Shown: positions 8,853 to 17,999 of the stretch, one piece after another
Position numbering within the stretch: position 1 is the stretch's first letter
Layout of the letters: every line of letters begins with the position of its first letter
Origin: Flavisphingomonas formosensis
GTDB taxonomy: Bacteria; Pseudomonadota; Alphaproteobacteria; Sphingomonadales; Sphingomonadaceae
NCBI RefSeq assembly: GCF_009755815.1
Contig: NZ_WRPK01000017.1
Location: forward strand, 1-64,000
Length of the DNA: 64,000 bases
Reading direction: 5' to 3'
Made by a program: the position numbers and the translations under genes
The notes under the pieces: generated by a model
What the model saw: the letters and a program-made list of their open reading frames with translations, nothing else
Told to the model about the DNA's origin: nothing
Databases searched by the model: none

Positions 8853-11210
8853 TCAGTGGGGAAGGGCGAAGGCGAGCGTATAGTCGCCATAGCGGGTGCC
8901 GAGCGCGCCATGTCCGCCTGCCGTGATGACGACATATTGCCGCCCGTCACGGCCCCGATATGTCATGGGTGTTGCCTGGGCGCCGGCAGGCAGACGGGCT
9001 TTCCACAGCTCAGCGCCCGACCGTGCGTCGAATGCGCGCAGATATTGGTCGGTGGTCGCGCCGATGAACAGCAGTCCGCCGCGGGTGAGGATCGAGCCGC
9101 CGAGATTCGGAACGCCCGTCTTGATCGGCAGGCCGAGGCGGGTTCCGAACAGACCGGTGTCCCGCGCCGTACCGAGGATCTGGCTCCACAGGACGCGCCG
9201 GGTCTTCAGGTCGACCGCAGTCAGCTTGCCCCAGGGCGGCGCGCTGCAGGGTGCGCCGAACGGCCCGATCCAGGCCTGCACCACCGCCACATAGGGCGTG
9301 CCGAACTGTTGATAGTAGATTGGCGCCTTCGCATTCTCACCGCCGCGCGCGGCCGCCGCGATCATCTTCCTGCCCTCGGTCGAATCCGCCCGGACGAGAT
9401 GAATCCGAAACGGCATCTCCATCGTGTTCACGGTCATGAACCCGCGTTCGGGATCGACCGCGGCGCCGCCCCAGTCGGTCACCCCATCGAAGGCGGGGTG
9501 GCCGATGATGGGGGTCATGCCGATCGGCGCGTAGATGCCCGCGGCCCGGGCCTCGCGAAACTGGATGCGACAGACGAGCTGGTCGATCGGCGTCGCACCC
9601 CATGTCGCCGTCTCGGTGGGCGGTGGTGGGGTGAAGGAGGGCATCCCGACCGAAAAGGGCTGCGTCGGCGAGAAGCGTTCGTCGGTCATTCCACCTTGTG
9701 TTGGCACGCGCCGTTCGACGATCTGGGCAAGCGGCGCGCCCGTCAGGCGGTTGAGAAGATAGACCTGGCCCATCTTGGTGGTCTGGACGAGCGCCGGGAC
9801 GGTAGCACCACCCGCTGCCTGAAGATCGATCAGCGAAGGGCCGACAGGCACGTCCATGTCCCACATGTCACGGTGCACGAGCTGGCGATGCCAGCGCATC
9901 CTGCCGGTGGCGATGTCGAGAGCCACGATCGACGTACCATATTTGTCATCGAAGGGACGGCGGCGCCCGATCCAGTAATCCGGCGTCGCGTTGCCGGTCC
10001 CGAGATAGACGATGCCGTTTTTCGGATCGGCGGTCATCGCACCCCAGACATTGGGTGTGCCGCGCGTGTAGGTTTCCGTCCCGGAGAGAGGCTTGACGGC
10101 GTCATCGCCGCGCCCGACGTCCCAGCTCCATATGGGCGCGCCAGACACGGGATCATAAGCGCGTACCACACCGGCGGGTTCGTCGACTGCGACATTGTCG
10201 ATCACGCGTTCACCAATGATCAGGCGGCCGTTTGCGACCACGGGCGGTGACGTGCTGATCTGGAAGGCGGCGGGGGAGGGACCCATATTCTCGCGCAGGT
10301 CGATATGCCCTTTTCGCGCGAAGCTCGCGCAGGGGCGACCGGTATCTGCATCCAACGCATAGAGTTTGGCGTCGAAGGTCGGCGCGAAGATGCGGCGAGG
10401 GCAGGGCGTCCCTGCTGGCGCCTCGAAATAGGAAACGCCGCGGCAGACCAGATAGCTATTGCCTTTGATATCGGCAGTGCTGTGCCAGCTCCATCGGGTC
10501 TTGCCCGTCGTCGCGTCGATCGCCTGGACATAGCTGTGCGGCGTGCAGGTGTAGAGCGTATCGCCCACCTGGATCGGAGTGGCTTCAGAATGATATTCGC
10601 GCAGGTGCCTGACCGCTTCATCCGCCATCACGACGTCTCCCGTGCGCTGGGTCCAGGCCAGCTGGAGCCGGGCGACATTGGCGGGTGTGATCTCGTCGAG
10701 GGTGGAATAGCGATCGCCAGCCAACGTGCCGCCATAATGTGACCAGTCCTGCATGCCGGACGCCGATCCGGCCGTGGCGGCCGTTGCCGAGGCTGTCGCC
10801 TGCCCGGCGGACGGGGCGAGACCGTGAAGCACGAGGGCAGTTGCGCTTGCGAGCAGAAGGAATGTTAAGGCCGAAGCCGGCACGCGCCCCCGCAGCGGCC
10901 GGCGGATCAAGGTGAGGGCCACAAGGATGAGGAGAACGGTCGGCGCAACGAGACGCGGGATGAGCTGAAGGCCGTCGAGTCCAACCTCCCAGATCGCCCA
11001 GGCCAGCGTCGCAATCCAGACGAGCAGGTAGAGCATGGCGCCTCGCCGGTCCCGCCGTCCCAGGAGGGCCCCGCTCACGATCATGGCCAGCCCGGCTAGA
11101 CCATAATAGATCGAACCTCCCAGCAATGCGAGCTTGCTTCCCGCGACCAGGAAGAAGCCGCCGAGAAGTGCGATGAGCCAGCCCAGTGCGATCGCATAAA
11201 TCTTTGCCAT
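8853..11210 (-). CDS. gcd: Membrane-bound PQQ-dependent glucose dehydrogenase
   Basis: A 785-residue quinoprotein that oxidises glucose (or other aldoses) to the lactone in the periplasm and passes electrons to ubiquinone. The first 145 residues hold about five membrane helices, as in E. coli Gcd (796 residues); the rest is an eight-bladed PQQ propeller. Recognisable segments are QDWSHYGGTLAGDRYS, DATTGKTRWSW, the RGTPNVWGAMTAD segment and the final blade MTYRGRDGRQYVVITAGG. It is monocistronic, and no PQQ biosynthesis genes lie in the window. The ATG at 11210 opens directly into the first membrane helix. Sugar specificity cannot be settled here. Confidence 0.94.
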   Translation of the reverse strand: MAKIYAIALGWLIALLGGFFLVAGSKLALLGGSIYYGLAGLAMIVSGALLGRRDRRGAMLYLLVWIATLAWAIWEVGLDGLQLIPRLVAPTVLLILVALTLIRRPLRGRVPASALTFLLLASATALVLHGLAPSAGQATASATAATAGSASGMQDWSHYGGTLAGDRYSTLDEITPANVARLQLAWTQRTGDVVMADEAVRHLREYHSEATPIQVGDTLYTCTPHSYVQAIDATTGKTRWSWHSTADIKGNSYLVCRGVSYFEAPAGTPCPRRIFAPTFDAKLYALDADTGRPCASFARKGHIDLRENMGPSPAAFQISTSPPVVANGRLIIGERVIDNVAVDEPAGVVRAYDPVSGAPIWSWDVGRGDDAVKPLSGTETYTRGTPNVWGAMTADPKNGIVYLGTGNATPDYWIGRRRPFDDKYGTSIVALDIATGRMRWHRQLVHRDMWDMDVPVGPSLIDLQAAGGATVPALVQTTKMGQVYLLNRLTGAPLAQIVERRVPTQGGMTDERFSPTQPFSVGMPSFTPPPPTETATWGATPIDQLVCRIQFREARAAGIYAPIGMTPIIGHPAFDGVTDWGGAAVDPERGFMTVNTMEMPFRIHLVRADSTEGRKMIAAAARGGENAKAPIYYQQFGTPYVAVVQAWIGPFGAPCSAPPWGKLTAVDLKTRRVLWSQILGTARDTGLFGTRLGLPIKTGVPNLGGSILTRGGLLFIGATTDQYLRAFDARSGAELWKARLPAGAQATPMTYRGRDGRQYVVITAGGHGALGTRYGDYTLAFALPH

Positions 11211-11570
11211 GTCGCGGTACCCTAATGCGCCAGTTGCCGATCAGGCTATGGCGGCCCGCGAGAGGAACACATTCGGCGGCAAATGGTGCCGCCCCGAACG
11301 ACCGCCCGGAGCAGACCACGCACTGTGGCGTAGCGGAGAGAGGCGGATCATTGCGTCTCTCTAGATCGCCCGCACTCGTTTCGCACCTCCATCGCAACAG
11401 GCGCCGGCAGATGCGGGATAATCAGATTGTGGCCAGCAATAGCTGCATTCCGGCCTTTTCCTTCCCATCAGCTCATCCAGCGTCTGCCACGCAAAACTGC
11501 GGACGGGCGCCGGACCGCATCTCCCTACAGGCGCTCGTCAAACTCCATTACAAAGGGTTCACATGGACCG
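11211..11570. other. Intergenic region, nothing recognised
   Basis: About 360 bases upstream of gcd and downstream of the hemerythrin gene. I see no coding frame with a ribosome binding site, no strong hairpin and no repeat. It must hold the gcd promoter. Confidence 0.5.
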
Positions 11571-12083
11571 TCAGGCCAAGGCGAGCTTGACTGCGACCGG
11601 CTTTGCAGGTGGCAGCCCGTCCTGTTTGGACTTTTCGAGCAGGTCCTGCTTGCGTGCCATCATGGCGTCACGCAATGCGACGAGATCGACATCGGTCTTG
11701 CGACATTGGGCGAACATGCCTTCACTGGGCATCTCTTCCTCATGCACATGATGTTTGATTTCTTCGGACAGCACCGTGATCTTCGCATCGTAGAAATTAT
11801 CGGAAGGGCTGGCTGCCTCGATGTCGTTGACGAGCAGCTTGGCGCCATCATGCTCGACATAGGCTTCGTCGAGCGTGTCGTCCTCGATCTTTCCGCGAAA
11901 GGCAGGGTAGAAAATCTCCTCCTCAATCAGCGTGTGGATCTTCAGTTCGGTGCAGATCTCCCCCGCAAGCTGCTGCTTGCGGTTGTCATCGCGTGCTTTT
12001 TCAAACGCGGCGAACAACTGCTCGACCTTGCGATGATCCGCCTTCAGCAAGGCGATAGCATCGGTGAACATGGCCTCGGTCAT
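11571..12083 (-). CDS. Hemerythrin HHE cation-binding domain protein
   Basis: A 170-residue cytoplasmic four-helix-bundle protein predicted to bind a di-iron (or other metal) centre. Histidine and glutamate ligands appear in order: KADHRKVEQLF, ELKIHTLIEEEIFYP, YVEHDGAK and HHVHEEE. Such proteins in alphaproteobacteria are often linked to stress, oxygen or nitric-oxide responses. The start has GGAGA nine bases upstream. A GGAAC-N17-GTT sequence lies 34-58 bp upstream on the same strand, matching an EcfG-type general stress promoter and fitting that role. The C-terminal 40 residues are lysine- and alanine-rich and probably outside the domain. Confidence 0.88.
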   Translation of the reverse strand: MTEAMFTDAIALLKADHRKVEQLFAAFEKARDDNRKQQLAGEICTELKIHTLIEEEIFYPAFRGKIEDDTLDEAYVEHDGAKLLVNDIEAASPSDNFYDAKITVLSEEIKHHVHEEEMPSEGMFAQCRKTDVDLVALRDAMMARKQDLLEKSKQDGLPPAKPVAVKLALA

Positions 12084-12387
12084 GGGCGTATCTCCATTGC
12101 GTGGGAATGGCAGCTAAACCGCGATGCGGCGCCATGAGTTCCGATGAGCGGGAAGGAAAAGAACAAAGGCAAATGGAGTTGATCAATGTTAATCATCTGC
12201 CGATCAATGCAGCAACGGTCGATGAGGATATCCGGAAAGCGGGAGAGCGATCTCCAATAATTGCGGCCACTAGCCCAAGGAACTGGATCCCCTAATTCCC
12301 GAGCGCTGATCTCGATCAAGTCTCGCGTCCATAATCTGCGCTATCCAGTATGTGAACGGGCGTGGGGCGAGTCGAGGAGACGAGCAC
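12084..12387. other. Divergent intergenic region, hemerythrin / PRC-barrel
   Basis: About 300 bases between divergent genes. It contains the EcfG-like promoter directed at the hemerythrin gene. A GGAAC at 12276-12280 points at the PRC-barrel gene but lacks a GTT at the right distance. No coding frame is evident. Confidence 0.5.
12117..12141 (-). promoter_or_regulatory. Candidate EcfG-type general stress promoter of the hemerythrin gene
   Basis: On the minus strand GGAAC (12141-12137) is followed after 17 bases by GTT (12119-12117). The alphaproteobacterial EcfG consensus is GGAAC-N16/17-cGTT. The transcript would start about 25-30 bases before the ATG at 12083, a normal geometry. Confidence 0.6.
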
Positions 12388-12756
12388 ATGGCGGATATCG
12401 GGATCGCAACGGACGAGACGTCCACTCTGATAGCATCCAACAAGGTAGAAGGAACGTCCGTCTACAACCGCGAGGGCGAAAAGCTCGGCAGCATCTACAA
12501 CTTCATGGTAGACAAGGTTTCCGGCGAGGTTGAATATGCCGTCCTTCAGTTCGGCGGCTTCCTGGGTTTGGGTAGCGACTATTATCCGCTGCCTTGGGAG
12601 ATGCTCACCTATGAACCGCAGCAGGGCGGCTATGTGGTCGACATCGACAAGGAGACGCTGCGGGACGCGCCGCATTATGCCAATGACGAGCCGGCATACG
12701 ACCGTGCTTATGGCGAGCAGGTCTATGGCTATTACGGATTGACCTATTTTCCCTGA
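12388..12756 (+). CDS. PRC-barrel domain protein
   Basis: A 122-residue soluble protein. A PRC-barrel occupies about residues 15-95: ASNKVEGTSVYNREGEKLGS opens it, followed by IYNFMVDKVSGEVEYAVLQF and YPLPWEMLTYE. PRC-barrels are small beta-barrel adaptor domains first defined in photosynthetic reaction-centre H subunits; free-standing versions are common in sphingomonads and are often stress-induced. The C-terminus is tyrosine- and acid-rich (YDRAYGEQVYGYYG). The ATG at 12388 has GAGGAGA eight bases upstream. It is divergent from the hemerythrin gene and is followed by a terminator-like hairpin. The molecular partner is unknown. Confidence 0.85.
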   Translation: MADIGIATDETSTLIASNKVEGTSVYNREGEKLGSIYNFMVDKVSGEVEYAVLQFGGFLGLGSDYYPLPWEMLTYEPQQGGYVVDIDKETLRDAPHYANDEPAYDRAYGEQVYGYYGLTYFP

Positions 12757-12765
12757 TCCTGGAAC

Positions 12766-12792
12766 GGAGCCAGACTCCAGCAGCCTGGCTCC
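12766..12792 (+). terminator. Terminator-like hairpin after PRC-barrel gene
   Basis: An 8-bp stem (GGAGCCAG at 12766-12773, CTGGCTCC at 12785-12792) with an 11-base loop begins 9 bases after the stop codon. No T-run is present. Confidence 0.5.
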
Positions 12793-12948
12793 TATCCCGT
12801 CAGCCTGCAAGCGCATTGACACCTTATATCTTCGGAGATGTGAAGACGGACTGGTCGCTAACCTAGGCTATTATGCGCCCGTTCGGGGCCATGCGACCAT
12901 TGCGGATTCACATAGATCACGTCTGCGCGGTTATTCCCAGCACGGGTG

Positions 12949-12973
12949 GGAACGGCGTGTTCTCCGGTTGGTT
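12949..12973 (+). promoter_or_regulatory. Candidate EcfG-type promoter of the SRPBCC-ADH-SDR operon
   Basis: GGAAC (12949-12953) is followed by 17 bases and GTT (12971-12973), matching GGAAC-N16/17-cGTT except for the weakly conserved C. The predicted start lies about 27 bases before the ATG at 13007. Confidence 0.6.
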
Positions 12974-13006
12974 CTGGCTCAACCCTCCACACGAGAGAGC
13001 CTTACC

Positions 13007-13600
13007 ATGAGCGATTCCACGACCTGCGCCTCGCAGGACGACGCCCCTTTGACCGCGTCAAAGCGCAGCGATGCGGTGGATGCGGCGACGGCGGCGTTGG
13101 TCGAAGCGAAGGGCGATACACTTGTCGGCCGCACCGTGACAGTTAATCGACCGCGCGAGGAACTCTATAATTTTTGGCGTGACCTTTCGAACCTGCCGGC
13201 CTTCATGGAGAATGTCGAACGTGTCGACGTCATCGATGATCTCCGATCGCACTGGGTTGTCAAGGCGCCCGGTGGCCGGACAGTCGAGTGGACATCGGTG
13301 ATCACCGAGGATCGTGCAGGCGAGCTGGTAGCGTGGGCGTCCGAAGACGGCGCGGACGTACCGAACAGCGGCCGGATCGATTTCCGCGACGCGACGGGAG
13401 GGCGCGGCACCTGCGTCACCGCGACCATCCTCTATGATCCACCCGCAGGCGCGGTCGGCCGATTGATCGCCAAGCTGTTCCAGCGCGAACCTGCCATCCA
13501 GGCGCGCCGCGATCTCCGCCGCTTCAAGCAGCTCATGGAAACCGGCGAGATCGCCACCTCCGCGCGCACGCGCGCGCAGCGCGAACAAGAGAGGGATTGA
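13007..13600 (+). CDS. SRPBCC-family (polyketide cyclase/START-like) protein
   Basis: A 197-residue protein with a START/Bet v1-type ligand-binding fold (about residues 40-180). The segment [20 protein letters not shown] followed by [15 protein letters not shown] is typical of the cyclase/dehydrase group often annotated 'SRPBCC' or 'YndB-like'. Residues before about 35 are a low-complexity lead, and the C-terminus is charged and arginine-rich. GAGAG precedes the ATG at 13007. It heads a three-gene row with the zinc dehydrogenase and SDR (gap of 5 bases to the next gene), under a candidate EcfG promoter. This arrangement with an alcohol dehydrogenase is common in stress islands of sphingomonads and rhizobia. 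The ligand is unknown. Confidence 0.82.
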   Translation: MSDSTTCASQDDAPLTASKRSDAVDAATAALVEAKGDTLVGRTVTVNRPREELYNFWRDLSNLPAFMENVERVDVIDDLRSHWVVKAPGGRTVEWTSVITEDRAGELVAWASEDGADVPNSGRIDFRDATGGRGTCVTATILYDPPAGAVGRLIAKLFQREPAIQARRDLRRFKQLMETGEIATSARTRAQREQERD

Positions 13601-13605
13601 GACCG

Positions 13606-14796
13606 ATGCGCGCACTGACCTGGCACGGCAAGCATGACGTCCGCGTCGAGACGGTTGACGATCCGGAGATTCTCAATCCTCGCGACGCGATTATCCGCAT
13701 CACCTCCACTGCAATCTGCGGTTCGGATCTGCATCTCTATGATGGCTATATTCCGACGATGCAGAAGGGCGACATCCTCGGCCACGAGTTCATGGGCGAA
13801 GTGATCGAGACCGGGACCGGATCAACGCTCAAAAAGGGCCAGCGCGTGGTCGTGCCTTTCACCATCGCCTGCGGTGCCTGCTTTCATTGCTCCAAGCATC
13901 AATATTCTGCCTGCGACAATGGTAATCCTGCGGACAATCAGGACATTGCAATGGAGCTATATGGCCAGCCAATGTCCGGCCTGTTCGGCTACAGCCACAT
14001 GACCGGCGGATATGCTGGCGGCCAGGCCGAATATGTTCGCGTGCCGTTTTCCGACGTCGGGCCGATCGTGATCCCGGACGGCATCGAAGACGAGAAGGTG
14101 CTGTTCCTGTCGGACATATTGCCGACGGGCTGGATGGCGGCCGAGAATGCCGAGATCGAGCCGGGCGACACGGTAGCGGTCTGGGGTTGCGGCCCGGTTG
14201 GCCTGTTCGCGGTGCAGTCGGCGTTTTTGATGGGTGCCGAGCGCGTGATCGCGATCGATCACTTCCCGCACCGGCTGGAACTGGCCCGCCGGTTCGGTGC
14301 CGAGACGATCAATTTCGAGGAAAGCGCGACCTATGAAGCGCTAATGGAGATGACCGGCGGAATCGGTCCTGACGCGGTGATCGACGCGGTGGGCCTCGAG
14401 GCGCATGGCTTCTTCGTCGATAATGTGATCGATCAGATCAAGGCCTCGACCTTTCTCGGCACGGATCGCCCCCATTCGATCCGCCAGGCGATCATCGCGT
14501 GTCGCAAGGGTGGCCGGGTCTCGATGCCGGCGGTTTATGGCGGCTTCGTAGACAAGTTCCCGCTCGGCGCGTTCATGGAGAAAGGGCTGACGCTCAAGAC
14601 CGGCCAGACCCATGTCCAGCATTATATGCCCGCGCTTCTGAATGCGATCATCGAGGAGCGGGTCGATACCACCTTCCTGATCAGCCACCGGTTACCGCTC
14701 GAGCAGGCACCCGAGGGCTACAGGATGTTCCATGACGAGCAGAACACGGTGACCAAGGTCGTGCTCAAGCCCGGCATGGCATTTGGGGCCGAATAG
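13606..14796 (+). CDS. Zinc-dependent alcohol dehydrogenase (formaldehyde dehydrogenase-like)
   Basis: A 396-residue medium-chain dehydrogenase. The catalytic zinc site is visible in [13 protein letters not shown] and GHEFMGEV; the structural zinc loop is [17 protein letters not shown], where the fourth cysteine spacing matches the glutathione-independent formaldehyde dehydrogenase-like subgroup. The NAD-binding motif is [12 protein letters not shown] near residue 187, with an acidic residue after the next strand (IAIDHFP), favouring NAD. The ATG at 13606 has AGAGGGA upstream; a TTG nine bases earlier overlaps the previous stop and is less likely. It lies in an operon with an SRPBCC protein and an SDR. 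Its real substrate may be an aldehyde or alcohol made under stress. Confidence 0.9.
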   Translation: MRALTWHGKHDVRVETVDDPEILNPRDAIIRITSTAICGSDLHLYDGYIPTMQKGDILGHEFMGEVIETGTGSTLKKGQRVVVPFTIACGACFHCSKHQYSACDNGNPADNQDIAMELYGQPMSGLFGYSHMTGGYAGGQAEYVRVPFSDVGPIVIPDGIEDEKVLFLSDILPTGWMAAENAEIEPGDTVAVWGCGPVGLFAVQSAFLMGAERVIAIDHFPHRLELARRFGAETINFEESATYEALMEMTGGIGPDAVIDAVGLEAHGFFVDNVIDQIKASTFLGTDRPHSIRQAIIACRKGGRVSMPAVYGGFVDKFPLGAFMEKGLTLKTGQTHVQHYMPALLNAIIEERVDTTFLISHRLPLEQAPEGYRMFHDEQNTVTKVVLKPGMAFGAE

Positions 14797-14806
14797 GAGA
14801 TTTCGC

Positions 14807-15604
14807 ATGGCGGACAAGTTCGCGATCGTGACCGGTGCGTCGACTGGCATCGGCTTGGAGCTGGCGGCCCTCGCCGCGCAGAATGGCTATGACCTGCTGG
14901 TCGTAGCCGACGAATCCTATATCAACGATGCCGCGTCGGACCTCCGGCAATATGGCACCGAGGTGAAGCCGTTGGAGGCCGATCTATCTACACTGGACGG
15001 CGTCGATGCGCTGCTCGCTGCGACGAGCGGACGCCGGATTGACCTGCTTTGCGCTAATGCCGGCCGTGGGCTGGGTCGCGCTTTCCTCAGCCAGTCGGTG
15101 GATGACTGGCGCCGGGTGATCGACACCAATGTCACCGGGACCCTGTATCTCTTGCAAAAGATCCTTCCCGACATGGTGCGGCGGGACGATGGCAAGGTGC
15201 TGATCACCGGATCGATCGCCGGCTTCATGCCCGGCAGCTTTCAGGCGGTTTACAATGGCTCCAAGGCGTTCATCGACAGCTTTGCCGACGCGATCCGCAA
15301 CGAGTTGAAGGACAGCAAGGGGTTGACGATCACCACGCTGATGCCCGGTCCTACCGAAACCGAATTCTTCGATCGAGCCGACATGATGGACACCAAGGTC
15401 GGTACTCAAAAAAAGGACGATCCCGCCAAGGTCGCGAAGGACGGCTGGGATGCCCTGATGGCGGGCCATGCGCACATCGTCTCTGGCTGGAAGAACAAGG
15501 TGCAGGCGGCCGTTGCCCATGTCGCGCCTGCTTCTACCCTGGCCGAGCGGCATCGCGAAATGGCTGAACCCGGCACCGCCGAGCGCGACAGGAGGAACGA
15601 TTGA
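14807..15604 (+). CDS. Short-chain dehydrogenase/reductase (SDR)
   Basis: A 265-residue oxidoreductase. The cofactor motif TGASTGIG sits at the N-terminus, NAG in LLCANAGRG near residue 83, and the catalytic Ser-Tyr-Lys as GSIAG and YNGSK. The ending TLAERHREMAEPG is typical of the DltE-like/'classical' SDRs paired with the preceding zinc dehydrogenase in sphingomonads. The ATG at 14807 has AGGAGA at the proper distance and lies 10 bases after the previous stop, so it is the third gene of that operon. The substrate is unknown. It converges on the chemosensory operon. Confidence 0.9.
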   Translation: MADKFAIVTGASTGIGLELAALAAQNGYDLLVVADESYINDAASDLRQYGTEVKPLEADLSTLDGVDALLAATSGRRIDLLCANAGRGLGRAFLSQSVDDWRRVIDTNVTGTLYLLQKILPDMVRRDDGKVLITGSIAGFMPGSFQAVYNGSKAFIDSFADAIRNELKDSKGLTITTLMPGPTETEFFDRADMMDTKVGTQKKDDPAKVAKDGWDALMAGHAHIVSGWKNKVQAAVAHVAPASTLAERHREMAEPGTAERDRRND

Positions 15605-15647
15605 TACAGCGCCGGAGCAGGTGCGCGACGGGCGGGGCCTCGCTAGA

Positions 15648-17999
15648 TCAGCGGGCGTCGAGAATCTCGCGCACCTTCCTGGCCAGCGTCTTGAAGGTGA
15701 ACGGCTTCGCCAGAAGCTCCACGCCCTCGTCCAACCGGCCGTCATGCATGATCGCGTCGCGCGTATAACCGGAGCTGTACAGGACCTTGAGCCCAGGCTG
15801 CCGTTCGACAGCGGCCCGGGCCAGTTCGCTGCCCGACATGTTGGGCATGACCACGTCGGTCATGAGCAGGCTGATCGGCAGTTCCTGTTTGTCGAGTAGC
15901 CGGAGTGCGGATGCGCCGTCATGTGCCTCGATCACACGGTATCCCAGCTCGCGCAGCACGCCGACCGTGTAGGCTCGCACGTCATCGTCGTCTTCGACGA
16001 CCAGCACCGTCTCGTCGGCCGATCCTTGTTCGACGCCATTGCCCTCCGGAAGCATGTCCGCCGCCACGACAGCGTCGGCGCGAGACAGCAGCAAGGTCAC
16101 GCTGGTGCCTGCACCGGGCTCGGAAGAAACCGTGACCCCGCCGCCCGACTGGCGTGCGAATCCATAGACCATGGACAAGCCGAGGCCCGTTCCCTTGCCG
16201 ACCTCCTTGGTCGTGAAAAAAGGATCGAACACCCTGGCGAGGGTGGCGCCATTCATGCCGATGCCGGTGTCGATGACGGTGATCGCCACATATTCGCCAG
16301 GAGCGACGCCCTCCGGAGCCGTTTCCGAAACGACGCGCTGATGGCGCGCGCTGATCGTGAGCGTACCCCCGCTTGGCATTGCGTCGCGGGCATTGACGGC
16401 GAGATTGAGAATCGCATTCTCGAGCTGGTTCGGATCCGCCTCGATCCGCCAGAGATCGTCAGGGACATCGATCACGATGGCGATCGATTCACTGATCGCT
16501 CTGCTCAGCAGATCCGACATGCCCGAGATGAGCCGTGCGACATCGAGGATCCGGGGATTCAGCGGCTGGCGCCGTGAGAAGGCCAGTAGACGGTGGGTGA
16601 GAGCGGCCGCGCGTTCCGCCCCCTTTGCTGCATGTTCGAGGGCGCGCCTGAGCCGCGGGTCAGCATTTGCGTCGAGGCGTCGCGTCGCCGTATCGACACT
16701 GCCGATGATGATGGTGAGCAGATTGTTGAAATCGTGCGCGATGCCTCCGGTGAGCTGGCCGACCGCTTCCATCTTTTGCGATTGCCGGAGAGCTTCCTGG
16801 GCAAGCGCGAGCTCGCCCTCGGCGCGCTTTGCCTCGGTCACGTCGTAGGAGGTGCCGGAGGCCCCGATAATTTTGCCCTCGGCGTTCAACAATGGATTGA
16901 AACGCACTTCGAACCAACGCGGTTCGCGTTCTTTCTCGCCAAATTCCTCGGTGACGACGAATATTTCCCCTGCGAGCGCCCGCGACCATATGGCCCGCTG
17001 CCGGTCGCCATGTCCGGGCAAGCCGTCGAATAATGCCAGGAAATTGTCTCCGACCTCCGGCCGTCGGCCATAGGCCTTGTCGAACACCGCCACATTCGCC
17101 GGATTGATCGCCAGGATGCGATATTGATGATCGAGCACGGTTACCGCGGCCGGCGAGCACGCGACGACGTCGGCATAGACCTTTTTTTCCAGCAGCGCCT
17201 CGGCGACGCGCTGCTCGAGCGTTTCGTTGAGGCCGCGCAGTTCGGCCTCGCGTCGCTTGGCATCGGTAACGTCGTAGACGACGCCGAGCAGACGGTAACC
17301 GCCGGCATCGCCATCACGGATCACTTCGCCGCGGCGGGCGATCCAGCGTATCGCCTCGTCGTCGCCCCGACGGATCTGAAAGTCTCCGTCGAGCATCGCG
17401 GGAATCGCGTTGTCGGCCCCTTCCGGGATCAGCGGACGCGCGGGCTCGAGCAATACCCCATTGATCGTTCGGACCGGCAGGCGATCGGTCGGATGCAAAC
17501 CGAGCAACCGGCAGAACTCATGACTTACGGAGACGGTGGCGAAGCCGTCGCTATATTCGAAGGTGCCGATGCCCCCTGCGCTTTGCGCGACACGCAGACG
17601 CTCCTCGGTACGCTTGCGTTCGGTAACGTCGACGATGAGGCCGGTGAAGCGTACCGGTTCATCGGCCGCGTCCCGGTGGCTCTGGCCCCGTCCGTGCATC
17701 CACAGCACGGCACCGGTCGGATCGATGACCCGGAATTCCTTCGAGAAGAGTTCGGCACCAGCGAGAAGCCCGGCGACCGCGATGCGGATCCGGGCCCGGT
17801 CGTCCGGGTGGATCGCCGCGAAGAAGCATCGCGTCGGGTAGCCGGTTGCGTTCGCGGTTCGATCGAGCGCATAAAGCTCTGCGAAACGATCGTCTACATA
17901 CAGCCGATCGGCCGCGATATCCCAATCCCAGGACCCGCTTGCCCCGGCAGCGGCAAGCACTGCGCGAAGCTGATCGTCGCTCGGCCGTTGATCAGCCAT
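15648..17999 (-). CDS. Hybrid histidine kinase with three PAS domains and receiver (last gene of chemosensory operon)
   Basis: A 783-residue soluble sensor. Three PAS/PAC units are seen (about residues 15-130, 135-252 and 275-392, each closing with a D-V-T-x-x-K/A-R-type PAC end), then a HisKA domain with the phosphorylated His422 in GGIAHDFNNLLTII, an HATPase domain (NAVNARDAMP, DTGIGM, GTGLGLSMVYG) and a C-terminal receiver (about 665-783; acceptor Asp in LLMTDVVMPN, Lys in AKPFT). The start at 17999 overlaps the CheC stop by 8 bp. Being the last gene of the che operon, it may feed PAS-sensed redox or light cues into the CheA/CheY/CheC circuit; that link is inference. Confidence 0.9.
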   Translation of the reverse strand: MADQRPSDDQLRAVLAAAGASGSWDWDIAADRLYVDDRFAELYALDRTANATGYPTRCFFAAIHPDDRARIRIAVAGLLAGAELFSKEFRVIDPTGAVLWMHGRGQSHRDAADEPVRFTGLIVDVTERKRTEERLRVAQSAGGIGTFEYSDGFATVSVSHEFCRLLGLHPTDRLPVRTINGVLLEPARPLIPEGADNAIPAMLDGDFQIRRGDDEAIRWIARRGEVIRDGDAGGYRLLGVVYDVTDAKRREAELRGLNETLEQRVAEALLEKKVYADVVACSPAAVTVLDHQYRILAINPANVAVFDKAYGRRPEVGDNFLALFDGLPGHGDRQRAIWSRALAGEIFVVTEEFGEKEREPRWFEVRFNPLLNAEGKIIGASGTSYDVTEAKRAEGELALAQEALRQSQKMEAVGQLTGGIAHDFNNLLTIIIGSVDTATRRLDANADPRLRRALEHAAKGAERAAALTHRLLAFSRRQPLNPRILDVARLISGMSDLLSRAISESIAIVIDVPDDLWRIEADPNQLENAILNLAVNARDAMPSGGTLTISARHQRVVSETAPEGVAPGEYVAITVIDTGIGMNGATLARVFDPFFTTKEVGKGTGLGLSMVYGFARQSGGGVTVSSEPGAGTSVTLLLSRADAVVAADMLPEGNGVEQGSADETVLVVEDDDDVRAYTVGVLRELGYRVIEAHDGASALRLLDKQELPISLLMTDVVMPNMSGSELARAAVERQPGLKVLYSSGYTRDAIMHDGRLDEGVELLAKPFTFKTLARKVREILDAR

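Noticed and set aside
8856-10250. Long plus-strand frame opposite the glucose dehydrogenase
   Set aside because: A shadow frame, rich in arginine and histidine; the quinoprotein on the minus strand is unmistakable.
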